From Stenotrophomonas maltophilia (GTDB lineage Bacteria > Pseudomonadota > Gammaproteobacteria > Xanthomonadales > Xanthomonadaceae), in contig FOZF01000004.1 of the NCBI GenBank assembly GCA_900113425.1, forward strand, positions 248,001 to 312,000: a DNA stretch of 64,000 nucleotides, in the 5' to 3' direction. The stretch's first letter is position 1, and each line of letters opens with the position of its first letter. The notes beneath the pieces are model-generated. The model saw nothing but the letters and a program-made list of their open reading frames with translations, was not told the DNA's origin and ran no database searches. Positions 53,786-64,000 of this stretch are shown piece by piece. Both the position numbers and the translations under genes were made by a program.

Positions 53786-56235
53786 AGATCGAGCGACGGC
53801 AGGGTCTGCTTCACCGCATCGATGCCCTGCCACGGATCGGCCTTCAGGCGCTTGGCCCGCGCCAGCGCCTTGTCGAGCGGGAAGGCGTCGGCCGCCTTGA
53901 TCCGCGCAAGCTCTTCCCAGCGCAGCGGCACCGCCACGCCTGCGCTTTCGCGTGCGCGCAGTGACCAGGAGCAGACGCTGGTCGCGCCACGCGTGTTGCG
54001 CAACCAATCGATGAAGATCACACCACCGCGCTTGGCCTTGCTCATCGTTGCCACGTAACGTTCGGGCGCCTGCTGTGCCATCGCCTGCGCGAAGGCCTCG
54101 CAGAATGCCTTGGCCTGTTCCCAGTCGGCGGCCGGCTGCAGGGGGACCACCACATGCACGCCCTTGCCGCCGGACAGCCGCACGAAACTGCGCAGGCCGA
54201 TCTCCTGCAACCGGTCGCGCACATCGCGCGCGCCGGCCTTGACCTCGTTCCAGCCGACTCCCTCGCCGGGGTCCAGATCGAATACCAGCCGGTCCGGATG
54301 TTCGGGATCGGCGACCGTGGCGCCCCAGGGATGCAGCTCGAGCGTGTTCATCTGCACCAGCTGCAGCAGGCCGCGTACATCGTCGATGTAGACGTAGTCC
54401 TCGCGGCCGCTCTTCTGCTGCAGGGGGACCGCATGCACGGCATCACCCAGGCCCGGGCCGTGGTGCTTCTGGAAGAAGCAGGCCTTGCCCGCGCCATCAG
54501 GGCAGCGCAGCAGCGAAAGGGGCCTGCCCACGATCCCCGGCAGGATCCAGCGCGCCATCTGCCGGTAGTAGTCGGCCACGTCGCCCTTGCGGATCTTCTT
54601 CTTCGCGAAGACCACACGCTCGGGGTGGCTGATGGCAACCGCGTCGTCGCTGCTCGTGGTCTTTGCAGGCATCGCCAGATCCTCGTCGCTCTTGTCGCTG
54701 CGCAGCCGCTTGAAGCTGGCCTGGCGCAGCAGGCCCTCCTTGCCCCAGCCACGGAAGGCCACTTCCGCCACCCTCAATGGCTTCACCCAGTGCACGCTGG
54801 CGGCGCGGAACGGGACGTGCGCGGGCAGCGCCACCGCAGCGTCCTCCGTCGCCAACGGCTTCAGCGTCCGCGCCAGCGCGCGCAGGCTGTCATCGTCGAA
54901 GCCGGTGCCGACGCGACCCACGTAGCGCAGGCCGTCCTGGTCGGGAGTTGCCAGCAGCAACGATCCGAACCCCACGCGCGAGCCCTTCGGCGCGGTATAG
55001 CCGACGATCAGGAACTCATCGGTGTCCTCATGCTTGACCTTTACCCAGCTGCGCGCACGCACGTTGACGTAGGGCGCGTCCGCCTGCTTGCTGACGATGC
55101 CCTCATATCCGGCCTCACCACTGGCGGCGAAGACCTGCGGCCCATGGCCGAGGACGTGATCGCTGAACGCCAGCGTGCCGGGCGTGTCGCCGATCAACGC
55201 CTTGAGCAGTGTCTTGCGCTCAAGCAGCGGCGCCGCGCTGATGTCCACTCCCGCCACGCCGGGCAGGTCGAAGAGAAGGTAGCGTAGCGGCGCCTTCGAG
55301 CTGCCATCGATGACCCGCTGCAGGGCGGCGAAATCGCTGCGCCCCTTCTCGTCGAGCACTACCAGTTCACCGTCCAGGCGCGCGTCATCAACCGGCAGCG
55401 CCCGCACGGCCTGCACGACTTCAGGGAAGTCCCCGGTCCAGTCCAGCCCGTTGCGCGAGCGGAGCTTCACTTCACCGTCGTGCAGATCGGCCAGCAGGCG
55501 ATAGCCATCCCACTTGATCTCGTGCAGCCAGCGATCACCATCGGGTGCGGCATCGCGGTGGTCGGTCAGTTGTGGTTTGAATGCACGGGGATACGGGCGG
55601 TCGCGGGCGCCCTGCAGTTTCAGCGCGCGGGCGTGCCAGCGCGACTCCGCCTTGCGTATCTTCCTGTCCGTCATTTTCTTCGCGCTCCGGGGGTGTTCAC
55701 GCAATGGCGCGTGCAGCAGGTCGTCGGCCTCCGCGTCGCGGGCCTCGCTGTCTTCGCGCTTGATCAGCAGCCACTGCACCTGGCGTCCCTTCATCGCGGT
55801 CCGCACCAGTTTCCATCCCCCGGCCAGCCGCTGGCCATGCAGGACGAAATCGATCTTGCCCGCTGCCAGCGCCTGCAGGGGATCACCCGCGCATGCCCAG
55901 GTGCCGTGGTCGAAGACCTCCACGTGACCAGCACCGTAGTGGCCCTCGGGAATATCGCCCTGGAAGCCGGCATAGGACAGGGGATGATCTTCCACTTCCA
56001 CCGCCAGCCGCTTCTCGCCAACGCGCAGCGATGGCCCTTTGGGCACCGCCCAGCTCTTGAGCACGCCGTCCATTTCAAGGCGGAAATCGAAATGGCGCGA
56101 ACTGGCATGGTGCAGCTGGATGACGAAGATCGGCCGCCGCTTCGGATCACCCGGCGCCGGCTGGTCGTCCGGTTCCGGCGTCTGCCCGCTGCCGCCGCCG
56201 AGCCGGCGCTTGCGCCGGTACTGATGCAGCGACAT
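53782..56235 (-). CDS. ligD: ATP-dependent DNA ligase D (NHEJ)
   Basis: A multi-domain 817-residue enzyme for non-homologous end joining. Order: phosphoesterase (residues about 35-160, HHASSRHFDFRLEMDG), ligase with the adenylated Lys241 in EIKWDGYR (about 220-520), and polymerase/primase (about 545-810, metal acids in VFDLDPG and FVRLSGGKGVHVVVPL). This PE-Lig-Pol order is that of Pseudomonas, not of mycobacteria. It starts 3 bases after ku, so the two form an operon. The stop codon lies in a SMAG-like element. Confidence 0.95.
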   Translation of the reverse strand: MSLHQYRRKRRLGGGSGQTPEPDDQPAPGDPKRRPIFVIQLHHASSRHFDFRLEMDGVLKSWAVPKGPSLRVGEKRLAVEVEDHPLSYAGFQGDIPEGHYGAGHVEVFDHGTWACAGDPLQALAAGKIDFVLHGQRLAGGWKLVRTAMKGRQVQWLLIKREDSEARDAEADDLLHAPLREHPRSAKKMTDRKIRKAESRWHARALKLQGARDRPYPRAFKPQLTDHRDAAPDGDRWLHEIKWDGYRLLADLHDGEVKLRSRNGLDWTGDFPEVVQAVRALPVDDARLDGELVVLDEKGRSDFAALQRVIDGSSKAPLRYLLFDLPGVAGVDISAAPLLERKTLLKALIGDTPGTLAFSDHVLGHGPQVFAASGEAGYEGIVSKQADAPYVNVRARSWVKVKHEDTDEFLIVGYTAPKGSRVGFGSLLLATPDQDGLRYVGRVGTGFDDDSLRALARTLKPLATEDAAVALPAHVPFRAASVHWVKPLRVAEVAFRGWGKEGLLRQASFKRLRSDKSDEDLAMPAKTTSSDDAVAISHPERVVFAKKKIRKGDVADYYRQMARWILPGIVGRPLSLLRCPDGAGKACFFQKHHGPGLGDAVHAVPLQQKSGREDYVYIDDVRGLLQLVQMNTLELHPWGATVADPEHPDRLVFDLDPGEGVGWNEVKAGARDVRDRLQEIGLRSFVRLSGGKGVHVVVPLQPAADWEQAKAFCEAFAQAMAQQAPERYVATMSKAKRGGVIFIDWLRNTRGATSVCSWSLRARESAGVAVPLRWEELARIKAADAFPLDKALARAKRLKADPWQGIDAVKQTLPSLDL

Positions 56236-56238
56236 GGA

Positions 56239-57159
56239 TCACCCCGCCTTGCGCCGTGGCGCTGCCTTCTTCGCTGCCTTCTTCGCGGTCTTCCTGCCTG
56301 TCTTGCCGGCCGCCTTCTTCGCCGGCGCCTTGCGCGCGGCCGTCTTGCTCGCGGGGGTTCGCTTGTTCGCATCCAGACTCTTCTGCAACAGGGCCATGAA
56401 ATCGACCACGTTGGTGGTGGCGTCCTCGCGCGGTGCAGGTTCTTCGTCCACCCGGGTGGTGCCCCCCTTGGCCTTGATCCGTTTGTTGAGTACCTGCTGC
56501 AGGCGCTCGCGGAACTCGTCGTGATACTGCGACGGATCCCAGTCGCCGGCCATCGACTCGATCAGCTGCTCGGCCATCGCCGTTTCCTTGCCGGTGATGC
56601 GGTACTCGGAAAGGGTGCCAGTGGGCAGCTTGAGGTCCTCCGGATCGACCAGTTCCTGCGGATAGCGGAGGATCATCAGCACCAGGGCGTGCTCGTGCGG
56701 CATCACCGCGCACAGATACTCGCGGGTACGCACGACCACCCGTGCGATGCCGACCTTGCCGGTGCGGCGCAGCGTCTCGCGCAGCAGTACATAGCCCTTC
56801 TCGGCTTTCTTGCCCGGCACCAGCAGATAGGGCTTTTCGTAGTAGCGCGGATCGATCTGCGCCGCGTCCACGAAGGTCTCCACCTCCACGGTCTCATGGC
56901 TTTCGGGCGCCGCCGATCGGATGTCGCCTTCCTCCAGCACGACGTAACTGCCCTTGTCGTACTCGTAGGCCTTGACGATGTCCTTCCACGGGACCTCCTC
57001 ACCGGTATCGGCGTTGACCCGTTCGAAACGGATCGGTTTGCGGTCGCGCGAATCGAGCATGCGGAACTGCAGATCGACCTTGCGTTCGCCGGACATCAGC
57101 GACACCGGCACGTTGAGCAGGCCGAAGGAGAGTGTTCCGGTCCAGATCGGGCGGGCCAT
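56239..57159 (-). CDS. ku: Ku homodimeric end-binding protein (NHEJ)
   Basis: A 306-residue bacterial Ku with the ring core from the N-terminus (RPIWTGTLSFGLLNVPVSL) to about residue 250. The last ~45 residues form a Lys/Ala-rich tail (KKAAGKTGRKTAKKAAKKAA) typical of the variable DNA-binding extension. It would bind blunt or processed double-strand ends and recruit LigD. Confidence 0.95.
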   Translation of the reverse strand: MARPIWTGTLSFGLLNVPVSLMSGERKVDLQFRMLDSRDRKPIRFERVNADTGEEVPWKDIVKAYEYDKGSYVVLEEGDIRSAAPESHETVEVETFVDAAQIDPRYYEKPYLLVPGKKAEKGYVLLRETLRRTGKVGIARVVVRTREYLCAVMPHEHALVLMILRYPQELVDPEDLKLPTGTLSEYRITGKETAMAEQLIESMAGDWDPSQYHDEFRERLQQVLNKRIKAKGGTTRVDEEPAPREDATTNVVDFMALLQKSLDANKRTPASKTAARKAPAKKAAGKTGRKTAKKAAKKAAPRRKAG

Positions 57160-57263
57160 GCGCGCACCTGTGCTTGAGCAGGACCGTCAGCTTCCGGTGC
57201 CGGGTGTAAACCACCCGTGTCGACGCCGTGCACGCCGGGTCGGCGCGCAGCGTCCCGGCCAGG

Positions 57264-58152
<889 letters not shown>

Positions 58153-58177
58153 CGTCCCGCAGGCGCCGCCGGTCAGC

Positions 58178-60292
58178 TCAGCGCCACGACCACTGCAGGC
58201 CGACACTGGCGCGGCGGCCCGGGCCGGGCTCGTAGTAGCGGCCATTGCCATCGTTGACGATGACCGAGCCGATGTAGGCCTGGTCAAGCACGTTCTCCAG
58301 CCGGGCAAAGGCCCGCAGCTCACCTCCCGGCAGCCGCCACTGGCGGCCCCCTTCCAGATGCAGCAGGGCGTAACCCGGCGCGCGTTCGTCGGCCAGGTCG
58401 TTCACCACGGTATCGCTGCTCGCGGTGGCTTCCACCGCCCACTGCCAGTCCGCGGGCGTCCACTGCAGGCGGGCAAAGGCCTGCTGGCGCGGAACACCCG
58501 GCAGGCGGCTGCCGGCATCCACGCGGGTATCGGGCACACGGCAGCCACTGCCGGCACAGGTCAGATAGGGCGACCGCACCTGTGCCTGCAGCCAGGTCCA
58601 GGCCAACTGCAGTTCCAGCTGCTCGGCCAGCGGCTGCCGGTACTGCAGTTCGATACCCTGGCGCCGCGTACGGCCGATGTTGCGGTAGGTACTGCGGCCA
58701 CCGATATTGCTGGCAACGGCCAGCTCATCGTCGGTATCTGCACGGAACAGGCTCGCATCCAGCTGCGTTCCATCCTGTGCATGCCATTTGCTGCCGATCT
58801 CCAGCGTGCGGCTGCGCGCTGCCGCCAGATCCAGCGCCAGCCCGGCCTGGCCGTCGGCGCGATAGCCCAGCTCGTTGAAGGTAGGTGTCTCGAAGCCACG
58901 GCCCACGGCGGCATGCAGGCGCCACTGCGGGTGGGCTTCAAAGCTGATCCCGGCCACCGGTGTGGTGGCCCGGTAGCGGCGGTGGCCGCTGTCGTCCGGG
59001 TTGCGGTCGGTGATGTAGCGGTCGTCCGATTCGAAGCGCACGGCACTGTGCCGCACACCGGCCAGCAGCGACCAGCGCGGACTCCACTGCCACCAGGCCT
59101 GGGCGAACTGGTCCACGTTCTGCACGATGTCGATCTGGTCGCGGCGCAGGCGCCCGCGCACGCCCAGTGTGCTGCCGACGAAGTTCTCGTAGCCGGTGCG
59201 CTGCTGGCGCTGGCGGTCCGCACTGAGCCCGGCGACCAGGTCCAGCGGTCGGCCGGCCACCTCGCCCTGCCAGCTCCAGCGTGCGTCCAGGCCACCATAG
59301 CCACTGTCCAGGTCGATCACACCGCCGGCATGCAACGGGTTGGCCTGGGCCGTCGGCGGGATCGCCAGATACTGGGTGACCGAGCGCTGGCCGGCATAGC
59401 CCATCAGCTGCCACTGCTGCGCGCCGGCCTCGCGGCTCCAGCGCAGGCCGGCCTGCTGCTGGCGCACCGATTTGCGGGTGTTGTACTGATGAGCGACGGC
59501 GGTGGCCTGGCGCGGGTCGGCCGCCACCTGCGCGCGGGTCAGACCCAGCGGATCCTGCGCATCGGGTGCGTCCAGCGCGTTGAGCAGCAGCTCCAGCCGC
59601 CCGCCTGCCAGTTCGCCGCCGACGCGGGCGTTGAGCGATTCGCGCCGTGCACGGCTGTGGTCGCGCCAGCCATCGGTACGGAAGTGGTTGGCCGCGATGT
59701 TGTAGTCCAGCGCCTGACCCGCGCCGCGCAGCTGCGCACCCACGCTCAGGGTCGTGTCCGCGCCCGCGCTGAGCCGCAGCCGCCACGGGTCGCCCGCCCG
59801 GCCCTGCGCGCTCCACACCTGCAGCACGCCACCGGAGGAATTGCCGTACAGCGCCGAGAACGGTCCACGCAGCACCTCCACGCGTTCGGCACCCAGCAGG
59901 CTGGCGTGCGACAGCTGGCCCTGCCCATCGGGCATGGTCGCCGGCACACCGTCGATCAATACCCGTACGCCGCGTACGCCGAACGTCGAGCGGGCGCCAA
60001 AGCCCCGGATCGACAGCTGGGTGTCCTGCGCGAAGTTCTGCCGGTCGCGGGCCAGCAGGCCCGGCACCCCGGCCAACGCCTCGGACAGCTGCGCCCCGGT
60101 GCCGGCGCGGTCAGCATCGATCCAGACCGTGTCCTGGCTGGCGGGAAGGGCGAACGGATCGATCCCCTGCACACGGGCTGCCTGCACCTGCACGGGGGGC
60201 AGGGCGGTCGTGGACGGCTCCGCCATCGCGACCAGCGGCGACAGCAGCAGGGCGGACAGGGGCAGGCGATTGCGGCGTGCGGCAGCATTCAT
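58178..60292 (-). CDS. TonB-dependent receptor (siderophore-like)
   Basis: A 704-residue receptor with a signal peptide (LSALLLSPLVAMA), a plug with LSEALAGVPGLLARDRQNFAQDTQLSIRG split by normal family motifs and VEVLRGPFSALYGNSSGGV, and a barrel ending in the C-terminal Arg of VGLQWSWR. The plug motifs resemble iron/siderophore or copper receptors such as FecA/OprC-like proteins. The last residue is Arg, not the usual Phe/Trp, although WSW precedes it. It is divergent from the aminotransferase gene. The ligand is not known. Confidence 0.85.
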   Translation of the reverse strand: MNAAARRNRLPLSALLLSPLVAMAEPSTTALPPVQVQAARVQGIDPFALPASQDTVWIDADRAGTGAQLSEALAGVPGLLARDRQNFAQDTQLSIRGFGARSTFGVRGVRVLIDGVPATMPDGQGQLSHASLLGAERVEVLRGPFSALYGNSSGGVLQVWSAQGRAGDPWRLRLSAGADTTLSVGAQLRGAGQALDYNIAANHFRTDGWRDHSRARRESLNARVGGELAGGRLELLLNALDAPDAQDPLGLTRAQVAADPRQATAVAHQYNTRKSVRQQQAGLRWSREAGAQQWQLMGYAGQRSVTQYLAIPPTAQANPLHAGGVIDLDSGYGGLDARWSWQGEVAGRPLDLVAGLSADRQRQQRTGYENFVGSTLGVRGRLRRDQIDIVQNVDQFAQAWWQWSPRWSLLAGVRHSAVRFESDDRYITDRNPDDSGHRRYRATTPVAGISFEAHPQWRLHAAVGRGFETPTFNELGYRADGQAGLALDLAAARSRTLEIGSKWHAQDGTQLDASLFRADTDDELAVASNIGGRSTYRNIGRTRRQGIELQYRQPLAEQLELQLAWTWLQAQVRSPYLTCAGSGCRVPDTRVDAGSRLPGVPRQQAFARLQWTPADWQWAVEATASSDTVVNDLADERAPGYALLHLEGGRQWRLPGGELRAFARLENVLDQAYIGSVIVNDGNGRYYEPGPGRRASVGLQWSWR

Positions 60293-60463
60293 GATTCAGG
60301 TTGATGGATCGGTCGGCAACGCACGCCATGGTACGGGTCCGCGGATGACGATGGTGGCGGCCAGCCCCGGCAGGCTTTGTTACGATGGGCCGGTTTCGGC
60401 CGAAATGCCGCAAGCCGCGTGGCGCAATTCCTCCCCCTTTCCGTCTACCGAACGAGTACCGCC

Positions 60464-61666
60464 GTGTCCTTCTTTGCAAACGTGGAACTGGTCCCAGGCG
60501 ACCCGATCCTGGGCCTGACCGAGGCATACAACGCCGACAGCCGCCCGACCAAGGTCAACCTGGGTGTGGGCATCTACTACGACGAGAGTGGCCGCATTCC
60601 GCTGCTGCGCGCCGTCAAGCAGATCGAGCAGCAGCTCGCTGCCGACGCCAAACCGCGCGGCTACCTGCCGATCGACGGCCTTCCGGCCTACACGCAGGCG
60701 ACGCGTGAGCTGGTGTTCGGCAAGGATTCGCCGCTGCTGGCCGCAGGCCGCGTCACCACCGCACAGACCGTCGGTGGCAGCGGTGCGCTGCGCGTCGGCG
60801 CCGACGTGCTGAAGAAGCTGCTGCCGCACGCCACCGTCGCGCTGAGCAACCCGAGCTGGGAAAACCACCGCGCGGTGTTCAGTGCCGCCGGCTTCGAGGT
60901 GGTGGATTACACCTATTTCGATCCCGCGACCCACGGTGTCGACTTCGACGGCATGCTGGCCGACCTGCAGAACCTGCAGGCGGGCAGCGTGGTGCTGCTG
61001 CACGCCTGCTGCCACAACCCGACCGGTGCCGACCTCACGGTCACGCAGTGGACGCAGGTCGCACAGCTGCTGAAGGACCGCCAGCTGTTCCCCTTCATCG
61101 ACATGGCCTACCAGGGCTTCGACAAGGGCATCGAGCAGGATGGCGCCGCCGTGCGCATCATCGCCGAAGCCGGCATCGACAGCTTCATCGTCGCCAACTC
61201 GTACTCCAAGTCGTTCTCGCTGTACGGCGAGCGCGTGGGTGCACTGTCGATGGTGGCGCCGACCGCCGCTGACGCCAAGGCCGTGCAGTCGCAGGTCAAG
61301 CGCGTGATCCGCACCATCTACTCCAGCCCCTCCACCCACGGTGCAGCGCTGGTGGCCGGTGTGCTGACCAACCCGGAACTGCGTGCGATGTGGGAGCAGG
61401 AGCTGACCGAGATGCGCGAACGCATCCACGCGCTGCGCCAAGGCCTGGTCGAGAAGCTGGCGGCCGCCGGCGCCCCGCAGTTCGGTTTCATCAACGAGCA
61501 GGCGGGCATGTTCTCCTACTCCGGCCTGAGCCGTGAGCAGGTCGAGCGCCTGCGCGACGAGTTCGGCATCTACGCCGTCGGCACCGGCCGCATCTGCGTG
61601 GCCGCACTGAACCAGAACAACCTGGAGTATGTCGCCAAGGCCGTGGCTACCGTCGCCAAGGGCTGA
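60464..61666 (+). CDS. tyrB: Aromatic amino acid aminotransferase
   Basis: A PLP-dependent class I transaminase (400 residues) of the AspC/TyrB type. The PLP lysine is in [16 protein letters not shown], preceded by HNPTG (CHNPTGAD). It starts with GTG 60464 ([17 protein letters not shown], the family N-terminus). It can transaminate aromatic amino acids or aspartate, and may be used together with phhA in tyrosine metabolism, though the genes are far apart. Confidence 0.88.
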   Translation: MSFFANVELVPGDPILGLTEAYNADSRPTKVNLGVGIYYDESGRIPLLRAVKQIEQQLAADAKPRGYLPIDGLPAYTQATRELVFGKDSPLLAAGRVTTAQTVGGSGALRVGADVLKKLLPHATVALSNPSWENHRAVFSAAGFEVVDYTYFDPATHGVDFDGMLADLQNLQAGSVVLLHACCHNPTGADLTVTQWTQVAQLLKDRQLFPFIDMAYQGFDKGIEQDGAAVRIIAEAGIDSFIVANSYSKSFSLYGERVGALSMVAPTAADAKAVQSQVKRVIRTIYSSPSTHGAALVAGVLTNPELRAMWEQELTEMRERIHALRQGLVEKLAAAGAPQFGFINEQAGMFSYSGLSREQVERLRDEFGIYAVGTGRICVAALNQNNLEYVAKAVATVAKG

Positions 61667-61689
61667 ACCCACGCTCCAGTGGCTTGAAG

Positions 61690-61719
61690 ACAAAGGCGCC
61701 GGAAGGCGCCTTTGTTTTT
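61690..61719 (+). terminator. Rho-independent terminator of tyrB
   Basis: ACAAAGGCGCC-ggaa-GGCGCCTTTGT, a perfect 11-bp stem, followed by TTTT and located 24 bases after the stop. Confidence 0.85.
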
Positions 61720-61896
61720 GCACCTGACCGGTCCTGCTCTGCCTTTGTCACACCCTCCGCCTCCCACGAGCCCCGACAAAAGGAAGACGCTACGAGCGCA
61801 ACGCATCTGGAAACGATTACGCCTTCCCGCGCTCACGCACGCAGCGGCCAGACGGGCGACAATAGGCGTTTTCCCGCTGCCGAGACCTGTCCGCCC

Positions 61897-62913
61897 ATGT
61901 CCCGTACCTCGTTGACCCGCTTCCTGATCCAGGAACAGCACGCCGGCCGCATCAATGCCGACCTGCGTCAGCTGATCGCGGTCGTCGCCCGCGCCTGCAC
62001 CAGCATCTCCATCGCCGTCAGCAAGGGCGCCCTCGGCGGCGTGCTCGGCGACGCCGGTACCGGCAACGTGCAGGGCGAGGCGCAGAAGAAGCTGGATGTC
62101 ATCAGCAACGAGATCCTGCTCGAAGCCAACGCCTGGGGTGGCCACCTCGCCGCCTGCGCCTCGGAGGAAATGGACCACAGCCAGCCGGTGCCGGACATCT
62201 ATCCGCGCGGCGATTTCCTGCTGCTGTTCGATCCCCTCGATGGCAGCTCCAACATCGACGTCAACGTCTCCGTCGGCACCATCTTCTCGGTGCTGCGCTG
62301 CCCGACCAACGTCGAACTGCCGGGCGATGACGCGTTCCTGCAGCCGGGCAGCAAGCAGATCGCGGCCGGCTACTGCATCTACGGGCCGAGCACCCAGCTG
62401 GTGCTCACCGTCGGCCACGGAACGCATGCCTTCACCCTGGATCGCGAGAAGGGCGAGTTCGTGCTGACCACCGAGAACATGCAGATTCCGGCGGCCACCC
62501 AGGAATTCGCCATCAACATGTCCAACCAGCGCCACTGGGAAGCACCGATGCAGGCCTATGTCGGCGATCTGCTGGCCGGCAAGGAAGGTGCGCGTGGCAA
62601 GAACTTCAACATGCGCTGGATCGCCAGCATGGTGGCCGATGTGCATCGCATCCTGACCCGCGGTGGCATCTTCATCTATCCGTGGGACCGGAAGGATCCG
62701 TCCAAGGCCGGCAAGCTGCGCCTGATGTACGAAGCCAACCCGATGGGCCTGCTGGTCGAGCAGGCCGGCGGTGCCGCCTGGACCGGCCGCGAGCGCATCC
62801 TCGACATCCAGCCCGACCAGCTGCACCAGCGCGTGCCGGTGTTTCTCGGCTCGCGCGAGGAAGTGGCCGAGGCGGTGCGCTACCACCACCAGCACGACGC
62901 CGCACAGGCCTGA
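61897..62913 (+). CDS. fbp: Fructose-1,6-bisphosphatase class I
   Basis: A gluconeogenic phosphatase (338 residues) that produces fructose 6-phosphate. The metal site [12 protein letters not shown], the upstream ASEE and the phosphate motif with MYEANP are all present. ATG 61897 gives the usual N-terminus ([13 protein letters not shown]). It supplies sugar phosphates when growing on substrates such as uronates, but its position suggests general, not island-specific, control. Confidence 0.95.
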   Translation: MSRTSLTRFLIQEQHAGRINADLRQLIAVVARACTSISIAVSKGALGGVLGDAGTGNVQGEAQKKLDVISNEILLEANAWGGHLAACASEEMDHSQPVPDIYPRGDFLLLFDPLDGSSNIDVNVSVGTIFSVLRCPTNVELPGDDAFLQPGSKQIAAGYCIYGPSTQLVLTVGHGTHAFTLDREKGEFVLTTENMQIPAATQEFAINMSNQRHWEAPMQAYVGDLLAGKEGARGKNFNMRWIASMVADVHRILTRGGIFIYPWDRKDPSKAGKLRLMYEANPMGLLVEQAGGAAWTGRERILDIQPDQLHQRVPVFLGSREEVAEAVRYHHQHDAAQA

Positions 62914-63020
62914 GCGGCGCACTGCGGACGCGCTCATGGCAGTTCGATGACATGACCGTGGGGTGACACCGACGGCGGCAAACGGCACCATCAAGCCCTT
63001 GCCGCCGAAGGAATGCACGC

Positions 63021-63731
63021 ATGCACGAGCAGGGCCCGGTCGATTTCATCGAAGTCATCCACAACGCGGTCCCCACGGAGGTCTGTGCTGCCATCGTCGA
63101 GCGCCTGCGTGCCACCCGCGGCCTGATGCCAGGTGCCGTCGGCAGCGGCGTGTTCCCGGAACTCAAGCACAGCAAGGACCTGCGCATCAGCGGCCTGGAG
63201 GGCTGGCAGGACGTCGACGTACAGCTGCAGCAGGCCGTGTTCAAGGGCCTGCTGACTTATCTACGCCGTTATCCACAGGCGCTGATCGCACCGTTGATGT
63301 TGCAGATCCAGGACAGCGATGGTCAGCCGCGACGCCTGTCGGCCGAGGACTTCCCCGACATGCCGGAGCAGCAGCTGGCCGACCTGGCGCGCACCTGCCT
63401 GCGCCCGGGCGCGATCAACCTGCAGTGGTATGCCGCAGGCGAGGGCGGTTACCCGTACTGGCACTGCGAGCTGTACCCGAAGGATGCGCAGGCCGAGACG
63501 CTGCATCGGCACGTGCTGTGGACGCTGTACCTCAACGATGGATTCGACGAAGGCGAAACCGAGTTCCTGTTCCAGGGCCGCAAGATCGCACCGCGTACCG
63601 GCAGCCTGCTGATCGCCCCGACCGCCTTCACCCATACCCATCGCGGCAACCGGCCGCAGGGCGGCGACAAGTTCATCGCGACGAGCTGGATCCTGTTCCA
63701 GAGTGCGCAGAAGTTGTTTGGGGGTGGGTGA
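63021..63731 (+). CDS. 2-oxoglutarate/Fe(II)-dependent oxygenase family protein
   Basis: A 236-residue double-stranded beta-helix oxygenase. A candidate iron site is His in YWHCE with the acidic residue two positions on, and a distal His in THTHRG; RGNRPQGGDKFIATSWI carries the 2-oxoglutarate-binding Arg. The substrate is unknown. The stop codon is only 3 bases from a transposase remnant. Confidence 0.75.
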   Translation: MHEQGPVDFIEVIHNAVPTEVCAAIVERLRATRGLMPGAVGSGVFPELKHSKDLRISGLEGWQDVDVQLQQAVFKGLLTYLRRYPQALIAPLMLQIQDSDGQPRRLSAEDFPDMPEQQLADLARTCLRPGAINLQWYAAGEGGYPYWHCELYPKDAQAETLHRHVLWTLYLNDGFDEGETEFLFQGRKIAPRTGSLLIAPTAFTHTHRGNRPQGGDKFIATSWILFQSAQKLFGGG

Positions 63732-63734
63732 GGC

Positions 63735-63880
63735 AGAGTCGAGCCCCCTTTCGGGTGATCAAACGGCAGTTCGGTTACACCAAGGTGTATCGAGGTTTGG
63801 CGAGAAGCACTGCGCAGGTACTCACCCTGTTTGCGCTGTCCAACCTGGGGATGGTGCGCCGGCAGTTGCTGCCGGCATAG
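63735..63880 (+). pseudogene. IS5-family transposase C-terminal remnant
   Basis: The frame ending at TAG 63878-63880 reads PFRVIKRQFGYTKVYRGLARS, then TAQVLTLFALSN and RRQLL, the C-terminal signature of IS5-type DDE transposases. Just before it, GTCGAGCCCCC looks like the codons for VEHP with one base lost, so the fragment is frameshifted as well as truncated. No catalytic Asp residues and no 5' half remain in the window. Confidence 0.8.
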
Positions 63881-64000
63881 GGGTCCCTCCGCCCCGACGT
63901 GCCCAAATGGACGCTTCAAGGGCAGAAATCAATGCCAATCGCATGCCCCTGAAGGGCCTGGACCACCCAGATGCTGGAAATTCAGCACTCCGTGGTGATT
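63881..64000. other. Region after the IS remnant, no supported gene
   Basis: No terminal repeat is certain. An ATG at 63907 opens a frame to the window edge, but it is too short to judge. The stretch may hold the 3' end of the element or the start of a next gene. Confidence 0.3.

Noticed and set aside
62962..62976. TGACACCGACGGCGG before the 2OG oxygenase gene
   Set aside because: Only the first eight bases match the island operator; the other half has no symmetry, and the gene has no link to the island.

Overview
The window is high-GC and gene-dense, and it reads as a chromosomal segment of a Stenotrophomonas species close to the S. maltophilia complex (family Xanthomonadaceae). The evidence is four large TonB-dependent receptors, the Ku/LigD pair, opgD, a DesA-type desaturase, and many small GC-rich hairpins ending in GTAG/CTAC that look like the SMAG palindromes described in S. 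maltophilia. I saw no tRNA, rRNA, CRISPR array or intact insertion sequence.

Positions 1-20954 form one accessory catabolic island for an acidic, pectin-like glycan. It contains the end of the KDG pathway (eda start, kdgK), a TonB-dependent receptor, a 1,266-residue exported LamG protein of unknown function, a cysteine dioxygenase homologue, and two exported esterases. It also has an operon of a fumarylacetoacetate-hydrolase-fold hydratase, a tripartite TRAP transporter (dctP-dctQ-dctM), a GH43 glycosidase and a LacI-family regulator. A further operon holds kduI, kduD and a rhamnogalacturonan-acetylesterase-like protein fused to a cupin. A shared 15-base near-palindrome (best copy TGACACCGGTTACCA) lies upstream of kdgK, the receptor, the hydratase operon and kduI, so the whole island is probably one LacI-controlled regulon. 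Proposed flow: receptor and exported esterases, glycosidase and LamG protein at the surface; TRAP import of uronate fragments; KduI, KduD, KdgK and Eda convert them to pyruvate and glyceraldehyde 3-phosphate. No recognisable polysaccharide lyase or unsaturated-uronyl hydrolase is present, which makes the LamG protein the most interesting unknown.

Positions 21002-33050 carry phhA with a divergent Lrp-type regulator, a patatin-like lipoprotein, a GYF/AIM24 protein, a second receptor, a class A acid phosphatase, a lipase-like protein with a DUF4785-like partner, an ABC ATPase, a DesA-type desaturase and an EF-hand protein. Positions 33067-42360 are mostly housekeeping: mutM, opgD, tdk, rep, a GNAT enzyme, yceH, a class C acid phosphatase and pyrF. 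Positions 42361-50825 hold a trypsin-like protease, a probable small RNA with its own promoter and terminator, a lipoprotein coupled to plsB, a DUF465 protein, ttcA, rdgC, a YgjP-like metalloprotein and a small membrane protein. Positions 50944-63731 contain a third receptor, ligD and ku, two small proteins, a fourth receptor, an aromatic aminotransferase, fructose-1,6-bisphosphatase and a 2OG-Fe(II) oxygenase. The window ends in a decayed IS5-type transposase fragment.

Start codons were re-chosen where signal peptides, ribosome binding sites or overlaps argued for it. Functions marked as family-level are inferred from motifs read by eye, not from a database search.
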